A stretch of DNA of 64,000 nucleotides from Tsukamurella conjunctivitidis (GCF_007858475.1 NZ_VIGX01000002.1:534482-598481); one strand, 5' to 3'; numbered from the stretch's first letter, positions 50,392 through 58,732 are shown. Translations and numbers: made by a program. The notes: a model not told the origin generated them from the sequence alone.

Positions 50392-50702
50392 GACTGCTCG
50401 TCTCCGTGGCGGCACGCGCCGACGGCGTGCGCGAACGTCGGCAGCATCTCGGTGCCGAGCACGCGGACCGCGGTGCACGCCGCGGCGGGGTCGTCGTAGT
50501 GCACGTCGATGTCGATGCGGTTGATGCCGTCGTCGGTCACCACATCGATCCGGCACTCCTTGACGTGCGCGAACTGCGGGTCGGGGACTTCCCGGCGTGC
50601 GCGCCGGCGAGCGATCGCCCGGCTCGCGAGGTAGGTGGCGGCGCAGGCCGGCACGCCGCTGACGACGGCGCCGACCACGAACGCGAGGATCTGCTGCATC
50701 AT
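50388..50702 (-). CDS. Small membrane protein
   Basis: 104 residues; one N-terminal membrane helix (ILAFVVGAVVSGVPACAATYL) followed by an Arg-rich stop-transfer segment and a cytoplasmic beta/alpha domain. Not recognised. Two Met codons at the start (50702, 50699). Confidence 0.65.
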   Translation of the reverse strand: MMQQILAFVVGAVVSGVPACAATYLASRAIARRRARREVPDPQFAHVKECRIDVVTDDGINRIDIDVHYDDPAAACTAVRVLGTEMLPTFAHAVGACRHGDEQS

Positions 50703-51019
50703 CTGGCCTTCTTCTTTGGGGGCTTCTCGGGTTTGGTGGCCTCATCGGCCGTCTTCCACAGCTCGGCGTGGGCGCTGCACAGTCGCAGCTGCGTGCCGTC
50801 GGGCATGGTGCGGACCATCCGGACGTGGAGCCGGGGCCCGTACGCGCCGCCGGACTCGTGCTGAGCGGCGAAGCACTCGTCGCACGTGGCGCGCTGGCGC
50901 GATCCGGCGTACTTGGGGCGCCACGTCTTCGTGGACAGGTATGGCGCGCGCTGGAACGTCTTCGAGAGGCGCCGTTCGAGCTCGCCGGTCTGCATCGGGG
51001 AGACGTACGGCGCGTTCAT
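50699..51019 (-). CDS. Small zinc-finger-like protein
   Basis: 106 residues. ATCDECFAAQHES and LCSAHAELW supply three Cys and two His that could form one zinc site; the C terminus is Lys/Pro-rich. Proteins with this CDECxxxQHE...LCxxH pattern are common in mycobacteriophage early regions. Function unknown. Confidence 0.72.
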   Translation of the reverse strand: MNAPYVSPMQTGELERRLSKTFQRAPYLSTKTWRPKYAGSRQRATCDECFAAQHESGGAYGPRLHVRMVRTMPDGTQLRLCSAHAELWKTADEATKPEKPPKKKAR

Positions 51020-51219
51020 CGCTGCGCCTTCCGCGCTTCGAGGCCCGCGGTCACTGCGTGCTCGGCCGCGACCTCCATGGCGCGCTCGGCGTGCCGACGG
51101 TTCAGCGCCGCGGCCTGCGCCGCGTGCTCGGCGCGTTCCGCCGCAGCCCGGGCCGTGGTCATGCAGAGCACCTGCACAACCACGGCCAGGGCGATGAGGA
51201 CGATCAGCGCGGTGATCAC
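51016..51219 (-). CDS. Small membrane-anchored helical protein
   Basis: 67 residues from GTG 51219. N-terminal membrane helix (ITALIVLIALAVVVQVL), then a long Ala/Glu/Arg helix. Coupled by overlapping codons to both neighbours. Confidence 0.65.
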   Translation of the reverse strand: MITALIVLIALAVVVQVLCMTTARAAAERAEHAAQAAALNRRHAERAMEVAAEHAVTAGLEARKAQR

Positions 51220-51566
51220 GGCTCGGCCTTGATCGCCTGGGCTGCGCGCTCGCGGGCGTCCTCGACGAGCTCGATTACCCAGGCTGGCGGGGGAGTGCTG
51301 TCCGTGTGCTTGAACGCGCACTGCCGCGTGGCGGCGCCGAGCTTCCCGTCCTTCTTCACGAGCGGCCCGCCCACGATGACCGTCCAGTTACCGCCTGCCT
51401 TCCAGAAGCGGACCGACGCCGTCTCGGGTCGAAATCGCGTGTTCCCAGCACCGTGCGCGGGCAGCATGTAGAGCTTGGTGCCGTCGATGCCCTCGTGGTC
51501 GGACGGGTTGAGCTGGTACTTGATGTCGATGTCGATCGGCATGTGCGAGCTGATGGCGGTGATCAC
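51216..51566 (-). CDS. Hypothetical protein beside RecT
   Basis: 116 residues from GTG 51566; beta-rich (IDIDIKYQLNPSDH, TASVRFWKAGGNWTVIVGG) with a helical end. Overlaps the recT stop by 4 bases. Could serve the recombination module; no motif. Confidence 0.68.
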   Translation of the reverse strand: MITAISSHMPIDIDIKYQLNPSDHEGIDGTKLYMLPAHGAGNTRFRPETASVRFWKAGGNWTVIVGGPLVKKDGKLGAATRQCAFKHTDSTPPPAWVIELVEDARERAAQAIKAEP

Positions 51567-52513
51567 TGGTCGACCGCCTCGGTGTCGACGGGCTCATCGG
51601 CGGGGGCCGGCGCCGGGGCGTCCTCGGCAGGCGGGTCGGTGAGCGCCTCCCGGCGGGCCGCGGTGGCCGCCTTCACCTGCTTTGTGCGGTTGCTGTTCGG
51701 GTGCGGCAGCCGCGGCGCGACCTCCTTGACGTACCCGTTCAGCTGGTCGACGGTGGTGCACTGTTCGATCTGCTTGAGGACGTCGTCGATCTCGGCTTCG
51801 GTGAGTGCGGCCGCCGCGGTGTTGCTGGCGACCTGCTCGGGCGTGCTGGCCTGCTTGGGCGACTCGACCTCACCGTCGACGACTTCGGGCACCTCGGCGT
51901 CCTCGAAGATCCCGCCCATGTCGGCGGGGAACGCCATGCGCCAGGCCGCGGCCTCCGCGCACTTCGAGAGCATCCACGCGGGCTGCGTGGCCCACTGGCC
52001 GGTGAGGGCCTGACCGTTCTGCGTGTTTCTGGTCTGCGCGCGCTCGGAGAACGCGACGACGGCGGCGAACTCGATGCCGTCGACGGTGACGATGCCCTTC
52101 GCGGCGGCCGGCGGCTGCGACGGATCGAGCCACACGTCGCGCCACTCACCGTCGAACCCGCAGTACTCGTGGCGGGGGACCGGGTAGCCGCGGCCCTGCG
52201 CCTTCGCGATGCGGTTGCCGAGGATCCGGAAGCCGTCGATGCCGACCTGGATCGTGTACTTGGTCTCCCAGCGTTCCGGCTCGCCGCGGTAGCCGCCGAC
52301 CTTCGTGCGGCGCCCGATCATGTAGATCTGCTTGAGGAACGGGTCGAGCTGCGTGTTCGCGCAGTAGTGGAAGAACACGGCGAGGTCCGCGTCGGGGGCG
52401 TCGTCGATGCCGAGCTGCTTGAGGTGCTCGCGCTGCTCGGGCGTGAACTCCCGCTGCTGCGGGGTGATCGCGAGCTTGCTGCGGTTCGTGGTCGCGAGTG
52501 CGGTGGTGGACAT
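51563..52513 (-). CDS. recT: RecT-type single-strand annealing protein
   Basis: 316 residues. Core of the Bet/RecT family: FHYCANTQLDPFLKQIYMIG, QVGIDGFRILGNRI, GIEFAAVVAFSERA, and WMLSKCAEAAAWRMAFP. Pairs DNA ends with complementary single strands during phage recombination and replication. C-terminal 110 residues are acidic and variable. Follows the RecE-like nuclease with 8 bases between. Confidence 0.93.
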   Translation of the reverse strand: MSTTALATTNRSKLAITPQQREFTPEQREHLKQLGIDDAPDADLAVFFHYCANTQLDPFLKQIYMIGRRTKVGGYRGEPERWETKYTIQVGIDGFRILGNRIAKAQGRGYPVPRHEYCGFDGEWRDVWLDPSQPPAAAKGIVTVDGIEFAAVVAFSERAQTRNTQNGQALTGQWATQPAWMLSKCAEAAAWRMAFPADMGGIFEDAEVPEVVDGEVESPKQASTPEQVASNTAAAALTEAEIDDVLKQIEQCTTVDQLNGYVKEVAPRLPHPNSNRTKQVKAATAARREALTDPPAEDAPAPAPADEPVDTEAVDQ

Positions 52514-52521
52514 GGGAGCTC

Positions 52522-53325
52522 CTACTTCTTCTTGAACGGGGGGACGCTGATGGTGTTGATCTGGTCGCCGTAGCCGGGCCAGTTGCCGGTGTCGGTGCAG
52601 ATCGCGTACGTCGTGATGGCGCGCCGGTTCGCAGTGCGGCCGTCGATGACGTCGTCGCGGGTGAGCCGGTTCACCGACACGAGGTGCGGCGGCTCCGTGG
52701 ACTGGACGATGAAGATGAAGTCGTCCACGGGGCTGCCGAGCAGGTGCAGCAGGTCCCGGTAGAACGGGTCCTGCTGGTAGTAGCCGAAGTCGCCGGCTGC
52801 GCGAGCGAACGCGTGCGGGGAGGCGTCGGCGGCGGTCTTGAAGTCGACGACCGCGTCAGGGCGCAACCAGTCGAGGCGGCCGCGCAGACGTACGCCGGTC
52901 TCGGGGTCGGTGCCGAGCATCGACACCTCAGGGGCGCCGACGCTCAGCAGGTCGGTGGCGGTCTTCGACAGGCTCAGCGCGTCGGCCATGCGCTCGGCCC
53001 GCTTCCAGTCCCGCTCGAGCACCGGCGTCTTGCCGTCGGCGTACGCCTGGTCGCGCTCTTCCTTAGCCGCCTTGGTGCGCCAGTCGGCGGCGTCGACGGT
53101 GACGATGGTCGCGCCGGCGCCGAGCACGATCTTGTGCACCAACGTGCCGAGGTCGAACACCTTCTTCGGCGCGCGCCCGTTGAGCTGGTTGTGCCGGAAC
53201 TCGGCAGGCGTCCGCGTGGCGAGCAGCTTCGCGCCCGTGCTCGACAGCGAGCCCGGGTGCGCGTGGTACTCGGCCTCGGGTACATCGAAGTGGAGACCGT
53301 CGGTCTCGTCGGCGAACTCGATCAC
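52522..53325 (-). CDS. RecE-like PD-(D/E)XK exonuclease
   Basis: 267 residues from GTG 53325 with GGAG upstream. Motifs of the DUF3799/RecE-type 5' to 3' exonuclease: YHAHPGSLSSTGAKLL, VFDLGTLVHKIVLG, RLRGRLDWLRPDAVVDFKT (the Asp...Asp-x-Lys metal centre) and YYQQDPFYRDLL. It resects ends so that RecT can bind. Confidence 0.92.
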   Translation of the reverse strand: MIEFADETDGLHFDVPEAEYHAHPGSLSSTGAKLLATRTPAEFRHNQLNGRAPKKVFDLGTLVHKIVLGAGATIVTVDAADWRTKAAKEERDQAYADGKTPVLERDWKRAERMADALSLSKTATDLLSVGAPEVSMLGTDPETGVRLRGRLDWLRPDAVVDFKTAADASPHAFARAAGDFGYYQQDPFYRDLLHLLGSPVDDFIFIVQSTEPPHLVSVNRLTRDDVIDGRTANRRAITTYAICTDTGNWPGYGDQINTISVPPFKKK

Positions 53326-53615
53326 GATGCGCTCCTCGTGATCGAGGTGTGCCAGCGCGTGGTCTGGTCTGCACCTTCGTCGCTGCCGACCATCTGGTTC
53401 ACCTCGGGGAGCGCGGTGGCTGCGGCGAGCGCGAGGGTGGCGTGCACCTGGGCGCGGGCGAACAGGCCGGTCGCCTGCTTCCCGAGTTCGTCGCGGCGTG
53501 CGCGGACATCCTCCGGGCTGAGCGGGTCTTCGCGGGTCGCGGTGATCGCGCGGCCCACCTCGGTCGCGATCGCGAGGAGACGTTCGGCTTCTGCGTAGTG
53601 CTCGGGGCCCGTCAT
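53322..53615 (-). CDS. Small helical hypothetical protein
   Basis: 97 residues; nearly all helix (EHYAEAERLLAIATEVGRAI, LGKQATGLFARAQVHATLAL). Frequently seen type next to RecE/RecT genes in actinophages; role unknown. Confidence 0.68.
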   Translation of the reverse strand: MTGPEHYAEAERLLAIATEVGRAITATREDPLSPEDVRARRDELGKQATGLFARAQVHATLALAAATALPEVNQMVGSDEGADQTTRWHTSITRSAS

Positions 53616-53806
53616 CAGCGCACCTCGATTCGAGGGAGGAGCGCGAGCATGATGGCGGTCTGGCTGGCGCACCGCATCGCGGCCGGCCAGCTGTCGTGGT
53701 GGCACATTGGCGCGGGCCCGGCGTCGGGGCCGAAGATCGAGGAGACGTGCCAGCCGCCGCACTCGACCGCCCGGGTCACGCGCAGCCGCGGGTACCGGCG
53801 GGCCAT
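53615..53806 (-). CDS. Small hypothetical protein
   Basis: 63 residues, basic, with a possible Cys/His cluster (VECGGWHVSS, PMCHHDSW). Unrecognised. Start codon overlaps the preceding stop. Confidence 0.62.
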   Translation of the reverse strand: MARRYPRLRVTRAVECGGWHVSSIFGPDAGPAPMCHHDSWPAAMRCASQTAIMLALLPRIEVR

Positions 53807-54156
53807 CAGTTCGCCACCCGAACGCAGTTCGCGGTGCTGCCGCCCGGCGCCCACGCGCTGTAGACGAGATCGCCGGTCGCGACGTCGAACACGCGGCACG
53901 AGACCGCCCAGCCGGTGGGGGAGACGATGGACGCGCCGAACCGGTCGCCCGCGAAGATGGGGCCCTGGATCACGGTGGTCTGCCCGCACTCGGTGTGCAC
54001 GTAACCCTTCGGCCACGTGATCGACGCGCAGCCCTCGGTGTTGAGGACAACGGCGACGTTGCCGCCGCGGGTGTAGGCGCCCGGGGTGGCGCCGGCGGGG
54101 GCCGCGCATGAGGCCAGCGCCACGGCGAGCACGGCGAGGATGATCGTGTTCTTCAT
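53806..54156 (-). CDS. Predicted lipoprotein
   Basis: 116 residues. Signal peptide MKNTIILAVLAVALASCA with lipobox LASC, so the mature protein would be anchored outside the membrane at Cys17. The remainder is beta-rich with two further Cys (EGCASITWPKGYVHTEC) suited to a disulfide. A phage-encoded surface lipoprotein may exclude superinfection, but this is in the early minus-strand operon. Confidence 0.75.
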   Translation of the reverse strand: MKNTIILAVLAVALASCAAPAGATPGAYTRGGNVAVVLNTEGCASITWPKGYVHTECGQTTVIQGPIFAGDRFGASIVSPTGWAVSCRVFDVATGDLVYSAWAPGGSTANCVRVAN

Positions 54157-54458
54157 CGGTTGCTCCCAGCGCGCACCATCTGCGTGCGCAAGTAGTTGTA
54201 TTCGGGGACAGTGAGGTTCATCGCCTGCCGCAGTCGCACGCCCACTCCGCGGGGGAGGGTCGGCGCGGCCGGGTCGAAGCCCCAGCGCGTGAGCGCGCGG
54301 CGGGCCGCGCGGATCCGCTGCTCGGTGATCTCGTTCGGGCCGAGCGGCCGGCCGTAGTCGCTGCGGGGCCGGTCCTTCACGACGGTGATCCCGTGCTCGG
54401 CGCGGAGCCGGGCGACGGTGGCGTCGTCGAGGCGCCGCGGTGTGCCGCGGGGCGTCAC
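54153..54458 (-). CDS. Small hypothetical DNA-binding-type protein
   Basis: 101 residues from GTG 54458; basic. LDDATVARLRAEHGI, then LTRWGFDPA and LRQAMNLTVPEYNYLR look like short helices of a homeodomain-like or HTH fold. Not assigned. Confidence 0.62.
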   Translation of the reverse strand: MTPRGTPRRLDDATVARLRAEHGITVVKDRPRSDYGRPLGPNEITEQRIRAARRALTRWGFDPAAPTLPRGVGVRLRQAMNLTVPEYNYLRTQMVRAGSNR

Positions 54459-54715
54459 CGGCCCGCCCCGTCCCGGTTGTGGGGCCCGGTGCGATGCACC
54501 GACATGCCCCAGGCTCCGAACCCGATCGCGCCGAGCGCGACCGCGGCACCGACGACGGTGGGGTACGCGCGGAGCAGCTGCGCGAGCAGGTACACGACTG
54601 CGAACGCGATGCATGCGAGCACGACCACCTCGGTGGTGTGCGTCGCGGGCGGCGAGCCCGACGGAGGCGTGGACGGTGTGCCATTCGCGCCGGGATTGGT
54701 ATTCTGGTGCTGCAC
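54455..54715 (-). CDS. Small two-helix membrane protein
   Basis: 86 residues from GTG 54715 with GGAGTTCAA just before it. Polar Pro/Thr-rich N terminus, then membrane helices about residues 29-47 and 53-70. First gene after the antirepressor terminator. Confidence 0.66.
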   Translation of the reverse strand: MQHQNTNPGANGTPSTPPSGSPPATHTTEVVVLACIAFAVVYLLAQLLRAYPTVVGAAVALGAIGFGAWGMSVHRTGPHNRDGAGR

Positions 54716-54746
54716 TTGAACTCCTCTCGCGAGTTCTCGTTCTGGA

Positions 54747-54770
54747 AGGCCCGCCCGGCATGGCGGGCCT
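54747..54770 (-). terminator. Terminator between antirepressor and downstream early genes
   Basis: Perfect 9-bp stem AGGCCCGCC / GGCGGGCCT with a 6-base loop, flanked by TTT on the plus side and CTTCC on the minus side. It lies 7 bases after the antirepressor stop. Confidence 0.75.
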
Positions 54771-54776
54771 TTCGCC

Positions 54777-55529
54777 TTACGTGGTGGACGGAATCGCGCC
54801 GAAGTCGGCGAGGAGCCGCTGCAGGCCCTTCGGGGTGACCCGCGGCTGAGGCGGATCGAGGACGAGCACCCCGGTCTTCGGGTGGTAGTGCGACTGTGGG
54901 ATCACCGACATCCAGCCCGCCTCGATGGCGGCCTGCTTCACGCGGTACCGGCCGTCGCCCACGGCGCGGGAGATCCAGCCGTACGACTTGTCGAGCACCG
55001 CGAAGAGTCGGTTCTGGCCGACCTTGATGCCGGCCCGGGTGAGGGCCTGCGCGGCGTCGCGGACGGACAGGTCGCCGGTGGCGTCAAGGATCTTGTCTGC
55101 GACCGCGGCGCGCGGCTCAAGCTCGGCGATCTGCTGATCCTTCGCCTTGAGCATCTCGGCGGCCTCTAGGACCGCGGCGGCGAGGAGCTCCGGGCCCTGC
55201 AGCGCGGGCTGCTGGGCGACGCGGTCACGCAGCTCGAAGAATGCGCGGACGAGCGCGACCTTGAACCGGACCACCACGTCGCTGTTCCGCATGAAGGTCA
55301 TCAGGAGCGTCGCCTGCTCCTCGGTGAGCAGCGCGACCTCGCGGCTCTGCACTCCGCCCGCAGTCTTGAAGGGTCGCGTTTCAAACGCGACCCTTCCGAA
55401 CTGCTCGAAGTCTGAGATTCGAGTGCGCACGAGCTCGAGCACGTTCTTGTGCTGGGTCTCGGTGCCGGCGGCGATCGCGAGCGACGTGGTGACGGCCTGG
55501 CCGTCGATCAGGGTGACGATCTCGTTCAT
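54777..55529 (-). CDS. Antirepressor: Rha-type plus KilAC domains
   Basis: 250 residues. Residues about 10-105 match the phage regulatory protein Rha (HKNVLELVRTRISDFEQFG, FMRNSDVVVRFKVALVRAFFELRD). Residues about 145-245 are a KilAC C-terminal domain (LSVRDAAQALTRAGIKVGQNRLF, YHPKTGVLVL). Such proteins counter the repressor or steer lytic growth. Second gene of the early operon after the Cro-like gene (4-base overlap). Confidence 0.9.
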   Translation of the reverse strand: MNEIVTLIDGQAVTTSLAIAAGTETQHKNVLELVRTRISDFEQFGRVAFETRPFKTAGGVQSREVALLTEEQATLLMTFMRNSDVVVRFKVALVRAFFELRDRVAQQPALQGPELLAAAVLEAAEMLKAKDQQIAELEPRAAVADKILDATGDLSVRDAAQALTRAGIKVGQNRLFAVLDKSYGWISRAVGDGRYRVKQAAIEAGWMSVIPQSHYHPKTGVLVLDPPQPRVTPKGLQRLLADFGAIPSTT

Positions 55530-55843
55530 GACAGCACCACCGATTCGACAACGGTGGGGGTCGCGCGCGGCACGTAGTTGGTAGTGATCGAGCCGTCGGG
55601 AATTCCGAGGGCCCGCTCGAGTGCGTCCAGGAACTCCTTGCTGGCGCCTCGGTGGCCGTTCTCGATCGCGCTCAGAGTTCCCCGAGCGGGGGCCTCGCCG
55701 AATTCGGCCATCCGCTCCGCGACGTCATCGAGCGTGAGGCCAGCCGCGATGCGCAAGATCTTGATCGACACGTGGGGAGGCGTGCGTCGCGGACGGGCAT
55801 CCTTGCCGTACCGCCGCCTTGCGGCCTGCTGTTCCTTGGGCAT
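55526..55843 (-). CDS. Cro-like helix-turn-helix regulator, leaderless
   Basis: 105 residues with an XRE-type HTH at about 27-82 (IKILRIAAGLTLDDVAERM, RGTLSAIENGHRGASKEFLDA). The ATG at 55843 lies about 7 bases after the -10 TACTTT, with no ribosome site, so the message should be leaderless. First gene of the leftward early operon and opposite the repressor, hence Cro-like. Confidence 0.88.
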   Translation of the reverse strand: MPKEQQAARRRYGKDARPRRTPPHVSIKILRIAAGLTLDDVAERMAEFGEAPARGTLSAIENGHRGASKEFLDALERALGIPDGSITTNYVPRATPTVVESVVLS

Positions 55844-55849
55844 GAGCCT

Positions 55850-55877
55850 AAAGTAGCACGATTATGACGCTCGGCAA
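55850..55877 (-). promoter_or_regulatory. Leftward early promoter (PL/PR-like)
   Basis: On the minus strand -35 TTGCCG (55877-55872), 16-base spacer, extended -10 GTGCTACTTT with TACTTT at 55855-55850. Transcription would begin at about 55843, the first base of the Cro-like start codon. Confidence 0.65.
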
Positions 55878-55901
55878 GCAATCATCGGCAAGGATGGCAT
55901 C

Positions 55902-55912
55902 GTTTGGCAAAC
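55902..55912. promoter_or_regulatory. Operator O1, GTTTGGCAAAC
   Basis: 11-bp palindrome GTTTG-G-CAAAC upstream of the leftward promoter. Same half-sites as O2 and O3; two CGGCAAG half-like copies lie nearby (about 55872-55892). Confidence 0.7.
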
Positions 55913-55926
55913 TTCCTGACCTGCGG

Positions 55927-55944
55927 AATCACAGCGGTGTGATT
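55927..55944. promoter_or_regulatory. Inverted repeat AATCACA-GCGG-TGTGATT
   Basis: 7-bp perfect arms with a 4-base centre, midway between operators O1 and O2. A different sequence from the GTTTG operators, so it may bind a second protein (Cro-like or host). Confidence 0.6.
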
Positions 55945-55972
55945 GCTGTTTCACTTGAACTACCAGCGTGAG

Positions 55973-55983
55973 GTTTGCCAAAC
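55973..55983. promoter_or_regulatory. Operator O2, GTTTGCCAAAC
   Basis: Perfect 11-bp palindrome about a central C. Contains a TTGCCA that could be the -35 of the rightward repressor promoter. Confidence 0.72.
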
Positions 55984-55992
55984 TGGGGCAAG

Positions 55993-56003
55993 GTTTGCCA
56001 AAT
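55993..56003. promoter_or_regulatory. Operator O3, GTTTGCCAAAT
   Basis: Third copy with one mismatch, centre 20 bases (two helical turns) from O2 and overlapping the AT-rich probable -10 (AATATT, about 56001-56006) of the repressor gene, so binding here would repress the repressor. Confidence 0.7.
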
Positions 56004-56023
56004 ATTTTTGAGAGAGTCGGTGC

Positions 56024-57160
56024 ATGACCACACGCGAAGGGGTGCTCAGCCTCGCCGAGGCAGTGCTGTTGCGCCGCGGCCAGCTAGGACTCAGTCAGGC
56101 CGATGTTGCAGCGGCGGGCGGGCCGTCCGACACAACGCAGTCGAAGATCGAGCAAGGTGTAGCGGCGAAGGTGGGGCGGCAGACGCTCGCGAAGTACGAC
56201 ACTGCGCTTCAGTGGGGCACGGGCACGGCAGCCGCGTTTCTTGCCCGCGACACCGAGAGCCCTGTCTACAGGCGTGCGCGCAACGAGATCTTCCACGGGG
56301 TTGGCGCTCAGGCGGCTCTACCGGAGCTCGAACCCACGCGAGCGATGACCTTCGAGGACGCGCGACGCGAGAATTTGGACCTCACGCTCCCATCTGAGCC
56401 CGGGCACGCCGCACTGCGGCCTACTGGGGGGTACCGCCTCTTGGATATGAACCTCACCCTGATGGAGTCGTGGCTCGACACCATCGGGAGCGCGGAGTCC
56501 GACGTAGAGGTGATGGTCGCGACCACGCTCCTCAAGAACGTCGACGTGATGCTCGACGCCATCGCTACCTCGGCAAATGCGGTTGTCGGAAGTGAGTTCG
56601 AGGACATCCAGCGGCGGCTTCGGCGCGCCAGTGAGCAGCACGCCACTCAGCGTCTCCGCTTGGGGCTCCCCATCCGGGTGAGCACCGGCGACCCCCGCTC
56701 GCGCGCCGAGGGGACCCTCGCGGCGATGCGGGCCACAGACCCTGACGACACCGACCAGGTCGACTGGTTCGAGGGCCGGTACAACGACCCGACCTTGAAG
56801 CCGGGCCGGCTGACCCTCCATGCGACACCGGCTGATCGCGCGGATGCCGACACCGCTTCGCCCGCCGACGGCGGCTTCGATCTCACCGTCCCCGAGCCAC
56901 CGCCGATCGAGTCGGATGGCCCGGACCGCTGGCCCAACGGAGAACCGGTCTACGACGAGCACTGGGAGCAGTGGAAGGCTTGGCGGGACGCGGGCGCCCC
57001 AGATGGAGCGTGGGAGGCGTTCCGGGCCTCGGAACGTCAGCAGGCGTACGACCTCGCGGCCCGGTTCATCGAAGGCCCCACCGACGCGGAGAGGCTGCAC
57101 GCCGCTCAGGATGACGCGGCGACCACGCCAGATGCGGACGGGCCGGAGGACGGGGCGTGA
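56024..57160 (+). CDS. Immunity repressor-type HTH protein
   Basis: 378 residues. XRE-type HTH at about 10-65 (RRGQLGLSQADVAAAGG, TTQSKIEQGVAAKV). A helical middle (MNLTLMESWLDTIGSAESDV) could give dimerisation. The C-terminal 120 residues are acidic and low in complexity. Long for a repressor and without a visible LexA-like peptidase, so induction would not be by self-cleavage; the ImmA/IrrE peptidase at 60130 may take part. Confidence 0.8.
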   Translation: MTTREGVLSLAEAVLLRRGQLGLSQADVAAAGGPSDTTQSKIEQGVAAKVGRQTLAKYDTALQWGTGTAAAFLARDTESPVYRRARNEIFHGVGAQAALPELEPTRAMTFEDARRENLDLTLPSEPGHAALRPTGGYRLLDMNLTLMESWLDTIGSAESDVEVMVATTLLKNVDVMLDAIATSANAVVGSEFEDIQRRLRRASEQHATQRLRLGLPIRVSTGDPRSRAEGTLAAMRATDPDDTDQVDWFEGRYNDPTLKPGRLTLHATPADRADADTASPADGGFDLTVPEPPPIESDGPDRWPNGEPVYDEHWEQWKAWRDAGAPDGAWEAFRASERQQAYDLAARFIEGPTDAERLHAAQDDAATTPDADGPEDGA

Positions 57161-57735
57161 GCACCTTCGCGGGCCCGCTGATCGCGGCGACGATCGGCGC
57201 GTGGAGCGCGTACTGGATGAGTCGTCGCGCTCTGGCTCGTCACGGGCAGATGACCGCAGTGAAGAACGATCTCGACGCAGCCGACAAGCTGCCGGTCGGC
57301 GCGCTCCGAGACCTGGTCGTTCGATGGGCTGCTGTCCGCACGACTGCGATCGGCTACGCGGAGACGGGCCCCGCCTACACACGCTCGACCAGGATCCTCT
57401 TGATCCTGAGCTGCATCGCGTTCCCGGTCGGCCTTGCAGTGTGGTTGTACCCGATCGGGCGATGGATCCTCACCAGGGAGGTGAGCGACGGTGTCGCCTT
57501 CGGATTCGCGTGGTTCTTCGTACCCGGAATCATTGTGACCGGCGCTGAGGCGTTCGGGTACTTCCGCAATGCCCGAGAGAAGCGTCAGCCACAGCTGCGA
57601 GGCGTGCCCGCGGACATCGCGAACGCCCTGCAGGCCCAGATAACGGAGATCCACCTCGGATTCAAGGCGCTCATCGAAGAACCCGACGAGGCCGACGAAG
57701 CGCCGGACAGCGAGGGCCCGGACAAGGGAGCATAG
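57157..57735 (+). CDS. Membrane protein of lysogenic operon
   Basis: 192 residues from GTG 57157 (overlaps the repressor stop). Short hydrophobic N terminus, two strong membrane helices about 90-112 and 122-140 (RILLILSCIAFPVGLAVWLY, GFAWFFVPGIIVTGAEAFGY), then an acidic cytoplasmic tail. Possible superinfection-exclusion protein by place; no motif. Confidence 0.7.
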   Translation: MSTFAGPLIAATIGAWSAYWMSRRALARHGQMTAVKNDLDAADKLPVGALRDLVVRWAAVRTTAIGYAETGPAYTRSTRILLILSCIAFPVGLAVWLYPIGRWILTREVSDGVAFGFAWFFVPGIIVTGAEAFGYFRNAREKRQPQLRGVPADIANALQAQITEIHLGFKALIEEPDEADEAPDSEGPDKGA

Positions 57736-57769
57736 GCTCTCGCGCGTAACGGACATTCGGGGAGGATTC

Positions 57770-58732
57770 ATGACCACTACGAACTACAAGGGCTTCGGCT
57801 GTGAAGCCGTGCTCGACACCGCGGCGGGGACGGTGACGCTCACACACGCGGGGATGACGGTGCTCAAGCACAAGAAGGAGTCGTCGCCCTGGGTGATTCC
57901 GCTCGGCGCGATCACCGACGTCGAGGTCCGCGACAAGACCGCGCTCGTCCGCGGTCACGTGCGTTTCATCCTCGCCGACCGGGTCGGCTGGGCGAAGGAC
58001 GTAGTCGAGGACGTCAACGCGTTCATGACGGGCAAGGACAAGGTCGGCGACTTCGTCGCTGCGGTGAACGCCGCGCGCGCCGGCGCGGCCCCGACGACCA
58101 TCAGCACGGGGCCGGCGCAGTCGACCCGCGCGCGGCTCGAGGCGAAGAGCGAAGAGCTGCGGGCCCGGGCGGCCGAGACCGAGCAGCTGATCCGCGATAA
58201 CCCCCAGTTCCAGGGGATCGTCGTCCGCGGCGACGTGATCGAGTTCAACAGGCAGACCTTCCCGCTCGCTGGGGCCCGCGCGACCGTCGAGATCGGCAGC
58301 ACGCAGCGCCGCACCACCGCGACCCGCGTGGTCGTCGGCTCCGTCATCACGCTGGGCGTCGGCACCGTAATCGGCGCCATGGCGAAGAAGAAGACCAGCA
58401 ACGTGTACGTCACGGTCGAACTGGCCGACGGCCAGGTGATCGTGGTCGAGGCCGACTCGAAGGCTGAAGGGAGGGCGCGCGAGTTCGCTGCGGCGCTCAC
58501 GTCCACGGCGGCCCGGGCCGCCTCGGCTGTGGCGTCCCCGTCGGTCGCGCCCGCGATCGACGTCGAGTTCGACGAGGCACTGCCGGCGGACGCCGCGCCC
58601 GCGATCGCGCCGCCTCCGCCGCCGCCCTCGGTCCCAGCGAACTGGTACCCCGATCCCGACAACGGCGAGCTGCTCCGGTATTGGGATGGCGCGGCCTGGA
58701 CCGCTCACACCGCCCCGCGGCCCCCGCAATGA
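57770..58732 (+). CDS. DUF4429-like plus DUF2510 protein
   Basis: 320 residues. Residues about 1-95 form a PH-like DUF4429 domain (GFGCEAVLDTAAGTVTLTHAG, ESSPWVIPLGAITDVEV); a second similar beta domain covers about 125-245 with a short hydrophobic turn. A Pro-rich linker ends in WYPDPDNGELLRYWDGAAWT, a DUF2510 motif, normally seen next to membrane proteins. ATG follows GGGGAGGATTC. The next gene starts inside its stop codon. Confidence 0.82.
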   Translation: MTTTNYKGFGCEAVLDTAAGTVTLTHAGMTVLKHKKESSPWVIPLGAITDVEVRDKTALVRGHVRFILADRVGWAKDVVEDVNAFMTGKDKVGDFVAAVNAARAGAAPTTISTGPAQSTRARLEAKSEELRARAAETEQLIRDNPQFQGIVVRGDVIEFNRQTFPLAGARATVEIGSTQRRTTATRVVVGSVITLGVGTVIGAMAKKKTSNVYVTVELADGQVIVVEADSKAEGRAREFAAALTSTAARAASAVASPSVAPAIDVEFDEALPADAAPAIAPPPPPPSVPANWYPDPDNGELLRYWDGAAWTAHTAPRPPQ

